Source of the DNA: JAFDBW01 sp963825575
GTDB taxonomy: Bacteria; Desulfobacterota; Desulfuromonadia; Desulfuromonadales; BM103
Direction of reading: 5' to 3'
Assembly (NCBI GenBank): GCA_963825575.1
Contig: CAWGUB010000010.1
Location: 1-64,000 of the forward strand
DNA: 64,000 nucleotides
Below, one piece after another: positions 29,076 to 38,365 of the stretch. Position numbers and translations under genes: made by a program. The notes beneath the pieces were generated by a model. The model was not told the DNA's origin, did no database searches, and saw only the letters and a list, made by a program, of their open reading frames with translations. The first letter of the stretch is position 1, and every line of letters begins with the position of its first letter.

Positions 29076-30323
29076 ATGACCCAAGATCAGTGGCTGCACA
29101 TCGTCGGCCTGTTCTTTCTCTTCATCTTTTCGGCGTTCTTCTCCGGCTCGGAAACGGCGCTGATGTCGATGGACACGATGCGTATCAAGTACCTCGCTGA
29201 GAAGAACCGTCCGGGAGCACGCAAGCTTGCCGAAATTCTCGCGCGGCCCGACAAAGTCCTGGGCGCGATACTGGTTGGCAACAACCTTGTCAATATTATG
29301 GTGTCGGTGTTTGCCACGACGCTTTTCATCGATTTCTTCGGCCAACGTGGCGAGCTTCTGACCATCGTCATTCTCACACCGCTGCTGTTGGTCTTTGCCG
29401 AAGTCTGCCCAAAAACCTACGCTGCGCAATATCCCGAAAAGATATCCTTTACGGTCCTTCATCCGATTCGTTTTTTCGTGTGGCTGCTACGTCCGGTGAC
29501 GTGGCTGGTGGGTGGTGTTTCAAAGCTGCTGACCCATTTTTTACATGGCGAAGCGGATCGGCCCCTGATCTCCGAAGACGAGATCCGTTCGATCATCGAA
29601 TACGGTGAACATGCCGGGGCTGTCGGCAAGGAGAAACGTCGCATGCTGCATGGCGTGATAGACCTTTCCGAAATACGGGTCCGTGATGTCATGGTGCCAC
29701 GCACCGAGGTGGTGGGCATCGAAGTCAATACGAGCTTTTCCGAAGTCGTCAAGTTGGCAGCACAGGCCCATCACTCCCGTTTTCCGGTTTATGCAGGAGA
29801 CCTGGACCGTGTCGTCGGGATCATCCACTCCAAGGAAATCCTCAACTATCTTGACCGACCGGAAGAGTTCTCCCTCAGCGGGTTGGCCCGCCCGCCATAT
29901 TTTGTTCCTGAAGCCAAGCCGATTGAGGCGCTGATGCAGGCGTTTCGCACCAAGCACCTGCACCTCGCAGTCGTCGTTGACGAGTATGGCGGAGTCGAAG
30001 GAATCTGCACGCTTGAAGATATCGTCGAGGAAATTGTCGGCGAGATTCAGGACGAGTATGACGAAGAGGAAATTCTCGTCACGAAGCTCGGCTCAGACCT
30101 GTACCTGGTCGACGGCAGCACCGCCATCCGATACATCAACCGGCGCTTTGGTCTGAGCCTATCAGAAGAACATGTCACCACTCTGGCCGGTTTCCTGTTG
30201 CGATCGCTTGGCAGTATTCCCGAAGAAGGTGATGTCTGTGAAGTGGCTGGGGCCATTTTTACGGTGCGCGAGGTTGTCGACCGCCGCATCGAGAAGATCG
30301 AAATGCATATTTCTGCAGAATAG
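29076..30323 (+). CDS. Hemolysin C/CorC (CNNM) family transporter
   Basis: The product of about 415 residues has a DUF21 membrane domain (FSAFFSGSETALMSMDTMRIKYLAEKN, LGAILVGNNLVNIMVSVFATTL, LLLVFAEVCPKTYAAQYPE). A CBS pair follows (VRDVMVPRTEVVGIEV...SRFPVYAGDLDRVVGIIHSKEIL, and VVDEYGGVEGICTLEDIVEEIVGEIQDEYD). The C-terminal CorC_HlyC domain is LVDGSTAIRYINRRFG...TLAGFLLRSLGSIPEEGD. These proteins export Mg2+/Co2+ or regulate it across the inner membrane. The start is the ATG at 29076 or a TTG three codons earlier; neither has a strong ribosome site. Confidence 0.92.
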   Translation: MTQDQWLHIVGLFFLFIFSAFFSGSETALMSMDTMRIKYLAEKNRPGARKLAEILARPDKVLGAILVGNNLVNIMVSVFATTLFIDFFGQRGELLTIVILTPLLLVFAEVCPKTYAAQYPEKISFTVLHPIRFFVWLLRPVTWLVGGVSKLLTHFLHGEADRPLISEDEIRSIIEYGEHAGAVGKEKRRMLHGVIDLSEIRVRDVMVPRTEVVGIEVNTSFSEVVKLAAQAHHSRFPVYAGDLDRVVGIIHSKEILNYLDRPEEFSLSGLARPPYFVPEAKPIEALMQAFRTKHLHLAVVVDEYGGVEGICTLEDIVEEIVGEIQDEYDEEEILVTKLGSDLYLVDGSTAIRYINRRFGLSLSEEHVTTLAGFLLRSLGSIPEEGDVCEVAGAIFTVREVVDRRIEKIEMHISAE

Positions 30324-30546
30324 AAAGAAACAGCTTTAAGGCTGTACGAATTTTAAACTTTAAATCTATGCGGCGTTTCCTGCTTCATCCAATTTGTGAG
30401 CTTTTTTCCCTATCTCCTTGAAAAATAGCGTCTTGTCCCTTACACCCTTCGTGAACGTCTTTTGCCGACATCGGTATCGGTGCATCAGGAAGCTCTTTTT
30501 TGACCTCCACAAAACGACCTAACCCCCTAGAAAATTGAAATATTTC

Positions 30547-30575
30547 TTGACACCTGAGAGCTCTGCGACTATATT
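30547..30575 (+). promoter_or_regulatory. Main promoter of the dcw cluster (Pmra)
   Basis: TTGACA (30547-30552), a 17-base spacer and TATATT (30570-30575) form a near-consensus sigma70 promoter about 48 bases before the mraZ start. Confidence 0.75.
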
Positions 30576-30582
30576 TGCCCAG

Positions 30583-30602
30583 AAAGTGGTGAATAGTGTA
30601 TT
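30583..30602 (+). promoter_or_regulatory. Two MraZ-type operator boxes
   Basis: AAAGTGG TGA and ATAGTGT ATT form two direct copies with a 10-base period, just downstream of the -10 box. They match the AAAGTG(T/G)N3 pattern known for MraZ in mollicutes. The position implies autorepression of the cluster by MraZ. Confidence 0.6.
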
Positions 30603-30622
30603 TTTAGGCCAAAGAGGGCCAA

Positions 30623-31078
30623 ATGGGATTCCAGGGCGTCTACTTCAATTCAATCGATGCAAAAGGACGGGCAAGCATTCCGGCCAGGTTTCGCGAGCAG
30701 CTGAAAGAACTGTTCGAAGATGAAACGCTGATCGTGACGCAGGATCGCTGCGGCATCGTTGCGTACCCTGTCTCCGAGTGGGATCTCTTCCTCGAAAAAT
30801 TCACACAACTCCCAAACGACCAATTCCGGGAAGACCTCTACTTTACAACAGTAACCCCCGCAACCCAGTGCACCTTCGACAAGCAGGGCCGCATCCAGCT
30901 GCCGCAATCCCTGCGTGAGTATTGTCAGCTCGATACGGACGGCGTGCGCGATGTGGTCATTGTCGGCGGGGCGAAGAAAATCCAGATCTGGAACAAGACA
31001 AGATACCTCGAGATGCTCGCTGAAGCAGAACAGCGCCTCGCAGATGATCGGCAGAAGCGTTTCGATCTGGGATTATAG
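30623..31078 (+). CDS. mraZ: Transcriptional regulator MraZ
   Basis: The 151-residue protein has two SpoVT/AbrB-like domains. The first contains NSIDAKGRASIPARFREQL and the second CTFDKQGRIQLPQSLREYCQLD. MraZ forms large rings, binds direct repeats at its own promoter and represses the division and cell-wall cluster. AGAGGG precedes the ATG. It is the first gene of the dcw operon. Confidence 0.97.
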   Translation: MGFQGVYFNSIDAKGRASIPARFREQLKELFEDETLIVTQDRCGIVAYPVSEWDLFLEKFTQLPNDQFREDLYFTTVTPATQCTFDKQGRIQLPQSLREYCQLDTDGVRDVVIVGGAKKIQIWNKTRYLEMLAEAEQRLADDRQKRFDLGL

Positions 31079-31082
31079 CTCT

Positions 31083-32027
31083 TTGACTTCGAATGCATTC
31101 AGGCATGTTTCAGTGATGGCGGAAGAGGTGCTGCACTACCTCGCACCCCGTCGCGGAGGCACCTACCTGGACGGTACACTGGGCGGTGGCGGTCATGCCC
31201 GCCTGATCCTTGAGGCGACATCCCCTGATGGAACCCTGATTGGCCTCGATCACGATGCAGAGGCATTGCAGGCTGCCGGAAGCAATTTGGCGGAGTTCGG
31301 TGACAGGGTGATGCTTCGACAAGGCAACTTTTCCGAGATGGAGGCTCATCTCGATGCACTGGGGATTGCGATGCTCGATGGAGTCGTGCTGGATCTCGGG
31401 GTTTCCTCCTACCAGCTTGACAGCCCGGGTCGCGGGTTCTCGTTTCGGGAAGAAGGCCCTCTGGATATGCGGATGAACCCTGCTGCAGGGATTTCCGCCG
31501 CCGGTGTGATTGCCGAAGCCGAAGCAGATCATTTGAAGCGCATCTTCCGTGAATACGGCGAGGAGCGCTGGGCAGGTAGGATAGCACGGGAAATCGTGGT
31601 TGCCCGTGAACGGCAGCCGATCGAGACTACCCTGCAGCTGGCAGAACTGGTCAGCCGGGTTGTGCCTCGCAGCAAGGGCCCGCAGCGCATCCACCCGGCA
31701 ACCAGGGTCTTCCAGGCGTTGAGAATTTATGTCAACGGTGAGCTTGACAGCCTGCAGACCGGCCTGGATGCTGCCCGACGGAGATTGAAGGCCGGTGGAC
31801 GGCTGGTCGTCATCAGTTTTCACTCTCTTGAGGACAGGATCGTCAAGCAGGCTTTCCGGGCCATGTCTACCGGCTGCATCTGTCCTCCCCGCCTGGCCGT
31901 CTGTGCCTGCGGGCAGAAGCCGCTTGCCAGGGTTGTGACCCGCAAAGGAGTGCGAGCAACTGACGCTGAAGTTGAAAATAATCCCCGCGCCAGAAGCGCC
32001 GTGTTGAGAGCAATGGAAAAGATTTAA
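31083..32027 (+). CDS. rsmH: 16S rRNA (cytosine1402-N4)-methyltransferase
   Basis: The product of about 314 residues begins MTSNAFRHVSVMAEEVLHYLAP with a TTG start at 31083. An ATG at 31116 would lose the conserved FRHVSVM segment. SAM-binding motifs are GTYLDGTLGGGGHARLIL and LIGLDHDAEAL. Family signatures are DGVVLDLGVSSYQLD, GRGFSF-EEGPLDMRMN and VVISFHSLEDRIVKQAF. It methylates C1402, the same base modified by RsmI elsewhere in this window. It starts four bases after the mraZ stop. Confidence 0.96.
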   Translation: MTSNAFRHVSVMAEEVLHYLAPRRGGTYLDGTLGGGGHARLILEATSPDGTLIGLDHDAEALQAAGSNLAEFGDRVMLRQGNFSEMEAHLDALGIAMLDGVVLDLGVSSYQLDSPGRGFSFREEGPLDMRMNPAAGISAAGVIAEAEADHLKRIFREYGEERWAGRIAREIVVARERQPIETTLQLAELVSRVVPRSKGPQRIHPATRVFQALRIYVNGELDSLQTGLDAARRRLKAGGRLVVISFHSLEDRIVKQAFRAMSTGCICPPRLAVCACGQKPLARVVTRKGVRATDAEVENNPRARSAVLRAMEKI

Positions 32028-32043
32028 GCAGAGGAGAACCACG

Positions 32044-32361
32044 ATGGCTGACACAACCATTAAAGCGTTACCGAAAATCAATGGCTTTACCCTGCGTCGA
32101 CCGAACCTGGTTCCGGTGCTCGGTTTTATCGCCCTGCTGCTTTCGGTGTCGCTCTTTTTTGTCTGGTCCAGGGTCCAGGTCACCAGCCTGGAGTATGAAA
32201 TGTCCCAGGTGGAAAGTACGCTGCGCGATCTGCGACAGGAGACCTCAAACCTGCGCCTCGAGGCAGCCAGCCTCAGGAGCCCTGAACGGATTGAACGGGT
32301 CGCGCGGCAGGAGCTGCGTCTGCGCCTGCCTTCTTCTGATCAGGTGATTACGGTGGATTGA
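32044..32361 (+). CDS. ftsL: Cell division protein FtsL
   Basis: The 105-residue protein has a short cytoplasmic N-terminus, one membrane helix (about 20-42) and a heptad-rich periplasmic coiled coil (LEYEMSQVESTLRDLRQETSNLRLEAASLRSPERIERVARQELRLRLP). This is the FtsL plan, although sequence identity in the family is always low. It belongs to the FtsQLB subcomplex. The gene position between rsmH and ftsI supports the call. AGAGGAG precedes the ATG. Confidence 0.9.
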   Translation: MADTTIKALPKINGFTLRRPNLVPVLGFIALLLSVSLFFVWSRVQVTSLEYEMSQVESTLRDLRQETSNLRLEAASLRSPERIERVARQELRLRLPSSDQVITVD

Positions 32362-34340
32362 TGAAAGAACTGGAGAAAGGCGTCCGTTTTCGCATCCGGC
32401 TGATAGGAGTGGTCTTTACCCTCTGTTTTGCCTTGGTGGCGATGCGTGCCTTCGATCTCCAGGTCCTGCAAGGGCAGCAGTGGGGCGAACGTGCCGAGCG
32501 ACAGCATCAGAAGATCATTCCTTTAACCCCCCAGCGTGGCACGATTTTCGACAGGAACGGTGAGGAACTCGCCGTCAGCGTTGATGTCGATTCGGTTTAT
32601 GCCGAGCCGGGCAAGCTCCAGAACCCTTCAGGCACAACCAAATCCCTGGCCAAGGTCCTAGGTATTTCAACAAGAACAATCAAAGCCAAGTTAAAGGGCA
32701 GTAGAAACTTTGTCTGGCTGAAGCGCCAGATCACGCCGAGCCAGAGCGATCAGATTAAAGCAATGAAGCTTGATGGCGTCGGCATGATCAAGGAGCACCG
32801 GCGCTTCTATCCCAACTCCAACATCGCCGGGCATCTGCTCGGTTTCACCGGCCTTGACCCGAAAGGTCTGGAAGGGTTGGAGATGGAGTACGACAAGATG
32901 ATCCTCGGACGCGGCGGATATCTGGTGATGGAGCGGGATGCACTGGGTCGTGGCCTGGGTGCAGGGTCGCCTCAGGTCCAGGGGGCAACGCGCGGACATG
33001 ACCTGTACCTGACGCTCGACAAGAACTTGCAGTATCTTGCCGAACGAGAACTTGCCGAAGGGCTACGCACGACAGAAGCCAAGGCGGGAACTGTGGTCAT
33101 GATGGAGCCGTCAACCGGCAAGGTGCTGGCGATGGCGAGTGCGCCGGATTACAACCCGAATGCATTCTTCCGCTACAAGCCTTACCAATGGCGGAATCGT
33201 GCTGTCTGCGACGCTTATGAGCCCGGATCGACCTTCAAAATATTTTTGATGGCGGCGGCTCTGAACGAGGCAGTCGTCAGTACGAAACAAAAAATTAATT
33301 GTGAAAATGGCGTATTTCGTGTTGGTGGTAAAGATATCCATGACCACAAGAAATATCAGAAGCTGACCCCTGCAGAAATTATCAAGTACAGCTCGAATAT
33401 CGGATCGGCAAAAATCGGCAAAATGCTGGAGCGAAAAACCTTCCATCGTTATCTTTCCGCTTTCGGTTTCGGTGAACCAACCGGGATTGATCTGCCCGGC
33501 GAGGCGAGTGGCCTTTTGCGACCGCCGGAAAAATGGTTTGAAGTCGATCTGGCGGCGATTTCCTTCGGCCAGGGTGTCAGCGTGACACCGATCCAGTTGA
33601 CCGCAGCCGCGGCGGCGATCGCAAATGGCGGCTACCTGATGGAGCCATATGTTGTCGAACAGGTCGTCGATAGCCAGGGTCAGGTGACGCGCAAGAGTCA
33701 GCCTAGAGTCGTACGCAAGGTGATTGCCCAGGATGTGGCCCAGCGGGTTGGCCGGATGATGGAGATGACCACCGAAGACGGTGGTACGTCTACCAATGCC
33801 CGGGTGCCGGGCTTCAGGGTTGCCGGCAAGACCGGTACGGCGCAGAAGGTTGACCCGGTCACGGGAGGTTACTCGGCGGACAAGAGGGTTGCCTCCTTTG
33901 TCGGTTTCCTGCCGGCCGAGGCGCCGCGGGTCGTGATGTTGGTGACGATTGACGAACCGAAAAAAGGCGTGTATGGCGGATTAACCGCGGCGCCGGTGTT
34001 TTCAAGGATTGCCGCCCAGGCGATGCAATATCTCAAGGTTTCGCCAAACCAGGAGACCCAGGACGGTGAAAGTCTGCCGTCGCTGGAGCAGATATTTGTT
34101 GATGCGGCCGCACCGCAGCGGGCTAACCTGCAGAACCTGATGGTTGCCACGACATCTGGCGGACCGCAGATGCCCGATTTCTCCGGGTTGAGTTTTCGCC
34201 AGGTTCTCGAGCTTATCGAAGAAAAGCAGCTGAACGTCGATTTTCGAGGGCGTGGCCGGGTTGTTGAACAGTCTCCGACCCCCGGTGCATCGATTCCCTA
34301 TGGTGCCCCGGTCTGGGTGCGCATGGCACCACCATCCTGA
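32361..34340 (+). CDS. ftsI: Peptidoglycan transpeptidase FtsI (PBP3/SpoVD type) with C-terminal PASTA domain
   Basis: The 659-residue protein has one N-terminal membrane helix and a PBP dimerisation domain (RGTIFDRNGEELAVS). The transpeptidase domain has Ser290 in GSTFK, Ser344 in SSN and Lys490 in KTGTAQ. A PASTA domain (about 600-659) ends the chain. It cross-links septal peptidoglycan together with FtsW. The PASTA tail is more usual in Gram-positives but also occurs in Geobacter-like bacteria. The ATG overlaps the ftsL stop; a TTG at 32358 is also in frame. Confidence 0.96.
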   Translation: MKELEKGVRFRIRLIGVVFTLCFALVAMRAFDLQVLQGQQWGERAERQHQKIIPLTPQRGTIFDRNGEELAVSVDVDSVYAEPGKLQNPSGTTKSLAKVLGISTRTIKAKLKGSRNFVWLKRQITPSQSDQIKAMKLDGVGMIKEHRRFYPNSNIAGHLLGFTGLDPKGLEGLEMEYDKMILGRGGYLVMERDALGRGLGAGSPQVQGATRGHDLYLTLDKNLQYLAERELAEGLRTTEAKAGTVVMMEPSTGKVLAMASAPDYNPNAFFRYKPYQWRNRAVCDAYEPGSTFKIFLMAAALNEAVVSTKQKINCENGVFRVGGKDIHDHKKYQKLTPAEIIKYSSNIGSAKIGKMLERKTFHRYLSAFGFGEPTGIDLPGEASGLLRPPEKWFEVDLAAISFGQGVSVTPIQLTAAAAAIANGGYLMEPYVVEQVVDSQGQVTRKSQPRVVRKVIAQDVAQRVGRMMEMTTEDGGTSTNARVPGFRVAGKTGTAQKVDPVTGGYSADKRVASFVGFLPAEAPRVVMLVTIDEPKKGVYGGLTAAPVFSRIAAQAMQYLKVSPNQETQDGESLPSLEQIFVDAAAPQRANLQNLMVATTSGGPQMPDFSGLSFRQVLELIEEKQLNVDFRGRGRVVEQSPTPGASIPYGAPVWVRMAPPS

Positions 34341-34361
34341 ACGAGCCTGAAGTGGCGGCGG

Positions 34362-35876
34362 ATGATAATGAAATTAACAGAACTTCTGAAAAACTGCCCG
34401 GTCAGAAAGATCCATGGCATCACGGATATTGATCTGAACGGCCTGCATTACGATTCGCGCCAGGTCAATCGTGGCGATGCTTTCTTCGCCTTGCGCGGCG
34501 TGGTCAGCGACGGGCATGATTATATCGCCAGCGCAATCGCGAACGGCGCCAGGGTGGTCTTCTGCGAGGAGCTGCCGGAACCTGCCAAAGCCGTGACAGC
34601 TGTGCTGGTAGACAATGCCCGCCAAGCCATGGCGCTCGTCTCGTCAGAGTTCTATGGCAACCCGACGCGCGAAATGCAGACAGTAGGTATCACCGGGACC
34701 AATGGCAAAACCACCATTACCTACCTGCTCGAAGCGATCCTCAATGAAGCGGGTCTGAACCCGGCTGTGATCGGTACGATCAACTACCGTTTCGGTGCGG
34801 ATCTTCGACAGGCACCGCACACCACTCCCGAGGCGCTGGACCTGATGAAGTTGGTGAGTGATTTCCGGCAAAACGGAGCGTGTTCCCTGGTTATGGAAGT
34901 CTCGTCCCATGCGCTGGACCAGTACCGGGCCGACGGCGTACATTTCCGGGTCGGCGTCTTTACCAACCTGACTCCGGAGCACCTCGATTACCACCGGGAT
35001 ATGGAAAGTTATTTCGCCAGCAAATACCACTTGTTCAAGGAGCTACTGCCGCGCGACAAGGGTCGCGCCGTAATCAATATCGATGATGACTACGGCCAGC
35101 GTCTTGCGGCGATGCTTCCCGGAGCCCTGACTTGTGGTCGTAGCAGAGAGGCCGATATCCATCCGGAGAGCGTCGAGAGCCGTTTGACAGGCATCCGTGC
35201 CAGCGTAGCAACACCGCACGGCACAGTGGCCGTCAATTCACAATTGCTCGGTGACTACAATGTGGAAAACCTGCTCTGCGCGATCGGTGCCGCAGTTGCA
35301 TTAGAGTTGTCCCCCCAGGTGATTGCTGCAGGGCTGGCTATGGCCAAGGGGGTGCCGGGTCGATTGGAGCAGGTGGAAAATGATCGCGGCGCAGTGATCC
35401 TGGTTGATTATGCTCATACCGGGGACGCCTTGCGTCGGGTCATCGAGGCCATGCAGGAGCTCTCACCACGGAGGATCCTGACTGTTTTCGGTTGCGGGGG
35501 CGACAGGGATCGCAGCAAACGGCCGCTCATGGCTGAGGTTGCCGCGCAGGGTTCCGATATCGCGATTGCAACCTCCGACAACCCCCGCACGGAGGATCCT
35601 CGGCAGATCCTGGAGGATGTCCGTGTCGGCCTTGCCAGGGTCCATGAGCAGGAATGGAGCAGGGAAGACGCCAAGACTTCTGCAGGGAAGGGATACGTTG
35701 TCATTGAGGACCGCCGCGAGGCCCTGGGCTTTGCAGTCAGTCTTCTGCAGCCCGGTGATCTTCTGCTGGTAGCCGGAAAGGGGCATGAGGATTACCAGAT
35801 TCTCGCCAGCGGGCGCATCCATTTCGACGATCGTGAAGAGCTGCGCAAGGCCCTGCAGCAGGGAGGCCTGCAATGA
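34362..35876 (+). CDS. murE: UDP-MurNAc-L-Ala-D-Glu:meso-DAP ligase
   Basis: The 504-residue Mur ligase has the ATP loop GITGTNGKTTITYLLEAIL and the N-terminal LHYDSRQVNRGDAFFALRG. The C-terminal motif DNPR (about residue 406) specifies meso-diaminopimelate rather than lysine. It adds the third residue to the peptidoglycan precursor in the cytoplasm. A second ATG six bases downstream is an equally likely start. Its stop overlaps the murF start. Confidence 0.97.
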   Translation: MIMKLTELLKNCPVRKIHGITDIDLNGLHYDSRQVNRGDAFFALRGVVSDGHDYIASAIANGARVVFCEELPEPAKAVTAVLVDNARQAMALVSSEFYGNPTREMQTVGITGTNGKTTITYLLEAILNEAGLNPAVIGTINYRFGADLRQAPHTTPEALDLMKLVSDFRQNGACSLVMEVSSHALDQYRADGVHFRVGVFTNLTPEHLDYHRDMESYFASKYHLFKELLPRDKGRAVINIDDDYGQRLAAMLPGALTCGRSREADIHPESVESRLTGIRASVATPHGTVAVNSQLLGDYNVENLLCAIGAAVALELSPQVIAAGLAMAKGVPGRLEQVENDRGAVILVDYAHTGDALRRVIEAMQELSPRRILTVFGCGGDRDRSKRPLMAEVAAQGSDIAIATSDNPRTEDPRQILEDVRVGLARVHEQEWSREDAKTSAGKGYVVIEDRREALGFAVSLLQPGDLLLVAGKGHEDYQILASGRIHFDDREELRKALQQGGLQ

Positions 35877-37270
35877 TCCGCATGGACGTCCGTACCGTTG
35901 CAGAAATCACCGGAGGGCACCTGATGCAGAATGGTGCGTCGGTAGAGTTCCGGGGGATATCCACTGACAGCCGGACGCTCCAGCCGGGGGAACTGTTTAT
36001 CCCGCTGCGCGGCGAGAATTTCGACGGTCATGATTACCTGACCCAGGCGATCCAGAGGGGAGCTGCAGCCTGTTTAAGTGAGGAGATGATCGGCGGTCTG
36101 CTGGTGCCGGTGGTCAAGGTGAAAGACACACTTCAGGCGCTTGGTGACCTGGCCGCCGCCGTCCGGGGCCAGTTCTCGGCCCCGGTGATCGGCATTACCG
36201 GCACGTCGGGCAAAACCACCTGCAAGGAAATGCTTGCCTCGATCCTGACAAGTGTCGGCCCTGGCCTCAAGTCCGCCGGCAACTACAACAACCTGATCGG
36301 TGTGCCGCTGACTCTGTTCGGCCTGCAGTCCGAGCATCGCTGGGCTGTCGTCGAGATGGGCATGAGCGCCCGCGGTGAAATTGCCCGCCTGGCGGAGATT
36401 GCCCGACCGAACATCGGCCTGATTACCAATGTCGGTGCAGGACACCTGGAAAACTTTGACGGACTTTCGGGAGTGGCCAGGGCTAAAGGGGAACTCTTCA
36501 TCAGCCTCCCTGCCGACGGAATTGCCCTGGTTAACGCTGATGACCCGGAAGTGAGCGTCCTGCCGGTTGCCAACGGTGTTCGCAGGGTGCTGTTCGGGGT
36601 TAATCGGGACGCTGACGTCAGGGCTGAGAAAATTGTCGCTCAAAACGGCTCGGTGAGCTTCCTGCTGGTTATCGCCGGTGCCGTACAGCAGGTCGTCCTG
36701 CCTTTGCCGGGACGGCACAATGTTGCCAATGCCCTGGCTGCTGCAGCAGCGGCAACGGTAATCGGTGTAAGTTTGCAGGACATTGCTGCGGGGCTGAGAG
36801 CGTTTCAGCCTTGCCCGGGGCGGATGGAGCTGCTGGAGTTGCCGGGAGACGTGGTGGTGCTCGAAGACAGCTATAATGCCAATCCTCTGTCAGTGCATGC
36901 CGCCCTCGATGCACTGCACGACCTGGGGGCGCCCGGTCGACGGATCGCGGTCCTGGCCGACATGCTCGAGCTCGGGCCGTCAGCACCGGAGCTGCATCAA
37001 CAGATCGGGGCGATCATCCCGGAACGGGCAGACTGGCTCTTTACCTATGGCCGCTTGGCCGAAGATATTGCGCGAGGTGCCCGCGAAGCGGGGCTGCCCG
37101 AGGACAGGATTTTCAGTGCGGCAGACCACGATGAACTGGTCGCGCACCTGCTCGGATTGCTGAGGGCCGGTGACCGGGTGCTGATCAAGGGGTCGCGCGG
37201 CATGCGTATGGAAAAAGTGACCGCTGCTCTGCGGGATTCGATGCAGCAGCCGGCTGTGAACGGGGACTGA
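35873..37270 (+). CDS. murF: UDP-MurNAc-tripeptide:D-Ala-D-Ala ligase
   Basis: The 465-residue Mur ligase has FRGISTDSRTLQPGELFIPLRGENFDGHDY, the P-loop GITGTSGKTTCKEMLASIL, NYNNLIGVPLTLFGL and LEDSYNANPLSVHAALDAL. It adds D-Ala-D-Ala to the UDP-tripeptide. It overlaps murE by four bases (ATGA). A GGGAG-like site follows its stop for mraY. Confidence 0.97.
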   Translation: MIRMDVRTVAEITGGHLMQNGASVEFRGISTDSRTLQPGELFIPLRGENFDGHDYLTQAIQRGAAACLSEEMIGGLLVPVVKVKDTLQALGDLAAAVRGQFSAPVIGITGTSGKTTCKEMLASILTSVGPGLKSAGNYNNLIGVPLTLFGLQSEHRWAVVEMGMSARGEIARLAEIARPNIGLITNVGAGHLENFDGLSGVARAKGELFISLPADGIALVNADDPEVSVLPVANGVRRVLFGVNRDADVRAEKIVAQNGSVSFLLVIAGAVQQVVLPLPGRHNVANALAAAAAATVIGVSLQDIAAGLRAFQPCPGRMELLELPGDVVVLEDSYNANPLSVHAALDALHDLGAPGRRIAVLADMLELGPSAPELHQQIGAIIPERADWLFTYGRLAEDIARGAREAGLPEDRIFSAADHDELVAHLLGLLRAGDRVLIKGSRGMRMEKVTAALRDSMQQPAVNGD

Positions 37271-37282
37271 GGGAGATTATAA

Positions 37283-38359
37283 GTGCTTTATCACCTGCTC
37301 TACCCACTGCATACGGAATTCTCAGTATTTTACGTATTCCGGTTTATAACCTTCCGGACGATCTATGCCGCGATCACCGCACTGATCATCAGCTTCCTGC
37401 TCGGGCCGTGGCTGATCGAAAAGCTCTCTGCTCTGCAGGTCGGGCAAAGCATCCGTCGTCTCGGGCCCGAATCGCACTTCAAGAAAGAGGGCACGCCGAC
37501 CATGGGTGGAGCCCTGATCCTGTTCGCCATCGTCTTGCCGACCTTGCTCTGGGCTGATCTGAGCAACCTCTATGTCTGGCTGGTGCTGCTGGTCACATGC
37601 GGTTACGGCATCATCGGTTTCGTCGATGATTACCTGAAAGTGCGTCTCAAGAGCAGTGACGGTTTATCGCCGCGCAAGAAGATGTTCTGGCAGATGCTGA
37701 TCGCTTTCGGCGTCGGCGTGGTCCTGATGACATATCCGGGCTTTCAGTCAACCCTGGCGTTCCCGTTTTTCAAAGGCGTCAACCCTGATCTCGGCTGGTT
37801 CTACGTGCCCTTCGCCATGCTGGTAATTATCGGCGCCAGCAATGCTGTCAATCTGACCGATGGGCTCGATGGCCTGGCGATTGGGCCGGTGATCATCGCC
37901 GCAGGGACCTACCTGCTGTTTGCCTATCTGGCCGGGCATGCAACCCTGTCAGGTTATCTGCAGATCAATAACGTCAAGGGCGCCGGAGAGCTTGCGGTCC
38001 TCTGCGGGGCGATGGTCGGGGCCGGGCTCGGTTTCCTCTGGTTCAATACTTACCCGGCTCAGGTCTTCATGGGCGATATCGGCAGCCTGTCGCTCGGCGG
38101 CGCCATCGGTACAATTGCTGTAATCACAAAGCAGGAGATCGTCCTGGTGATCGTCGGTGGCATCTTCGTCATGGAAGCCCTCTCGGTAATCGTGCAGGTG
38201 ACTTCGTTTCGACTCTGCGGCAAACGCATATTTCGCATGGCACCGATTCATCATCATTTTGAACTGAAGGGCTGGCCGGAGCCGAAAATTATCGTTCGTT
38301 TCTGGATTATCAGCATCATCCTGGCCTTGATTGGCCTATCGACGCTGAAGTTGAGATAA
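37283..38359 (+). CDS. mraY: Phospho-MurNAc-pentapeptide transferase
   Basis: The 358-residue integral membrane protein has about ten helices. Catalytic motifs are GFVDDYLKV with the Asp pair, NLTDGLDGLA, and the C-terminal PIHHHFELKGW. It links the UDP-precursor to undecaprenyl phosphate to make lipid I. The start is a GTG preceded by GGGAGA. Confidence 0.97.
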   Translation: MLYHLLYPLHTEFSVFYVFRFITFRTIYAAITALIISFLLGPWLIEKLSALQVGQSIRRLGPESHFKKEGTPTMGGALILFAIVLPTLLWADLSNLYVWLVLLVTCGYGIIGFVDDYLKVRLKSSDGLSPRKKMFWQMLIAFGVGVVLMTYPGFQSTLAFPFFKGVNPDLGWFYVPFAMLVIIGASNAVNLTDGLDGLAIGPVIIAAGTYLLFAYLAGHATLSGYLQINNVKGAGELAVLCGAMVGAGLGFLWFNTYPAQVFMGDIGSLSLGGAIGTIAVITKQEIVLVIVGGIFVMEALSVIVQVTSFRLCGKRIFRMAPIHHHFELKGWPEPKIIVRFWIISIILALIGLSTLKLR

Positions 38360-38365
38360 AGGTAT

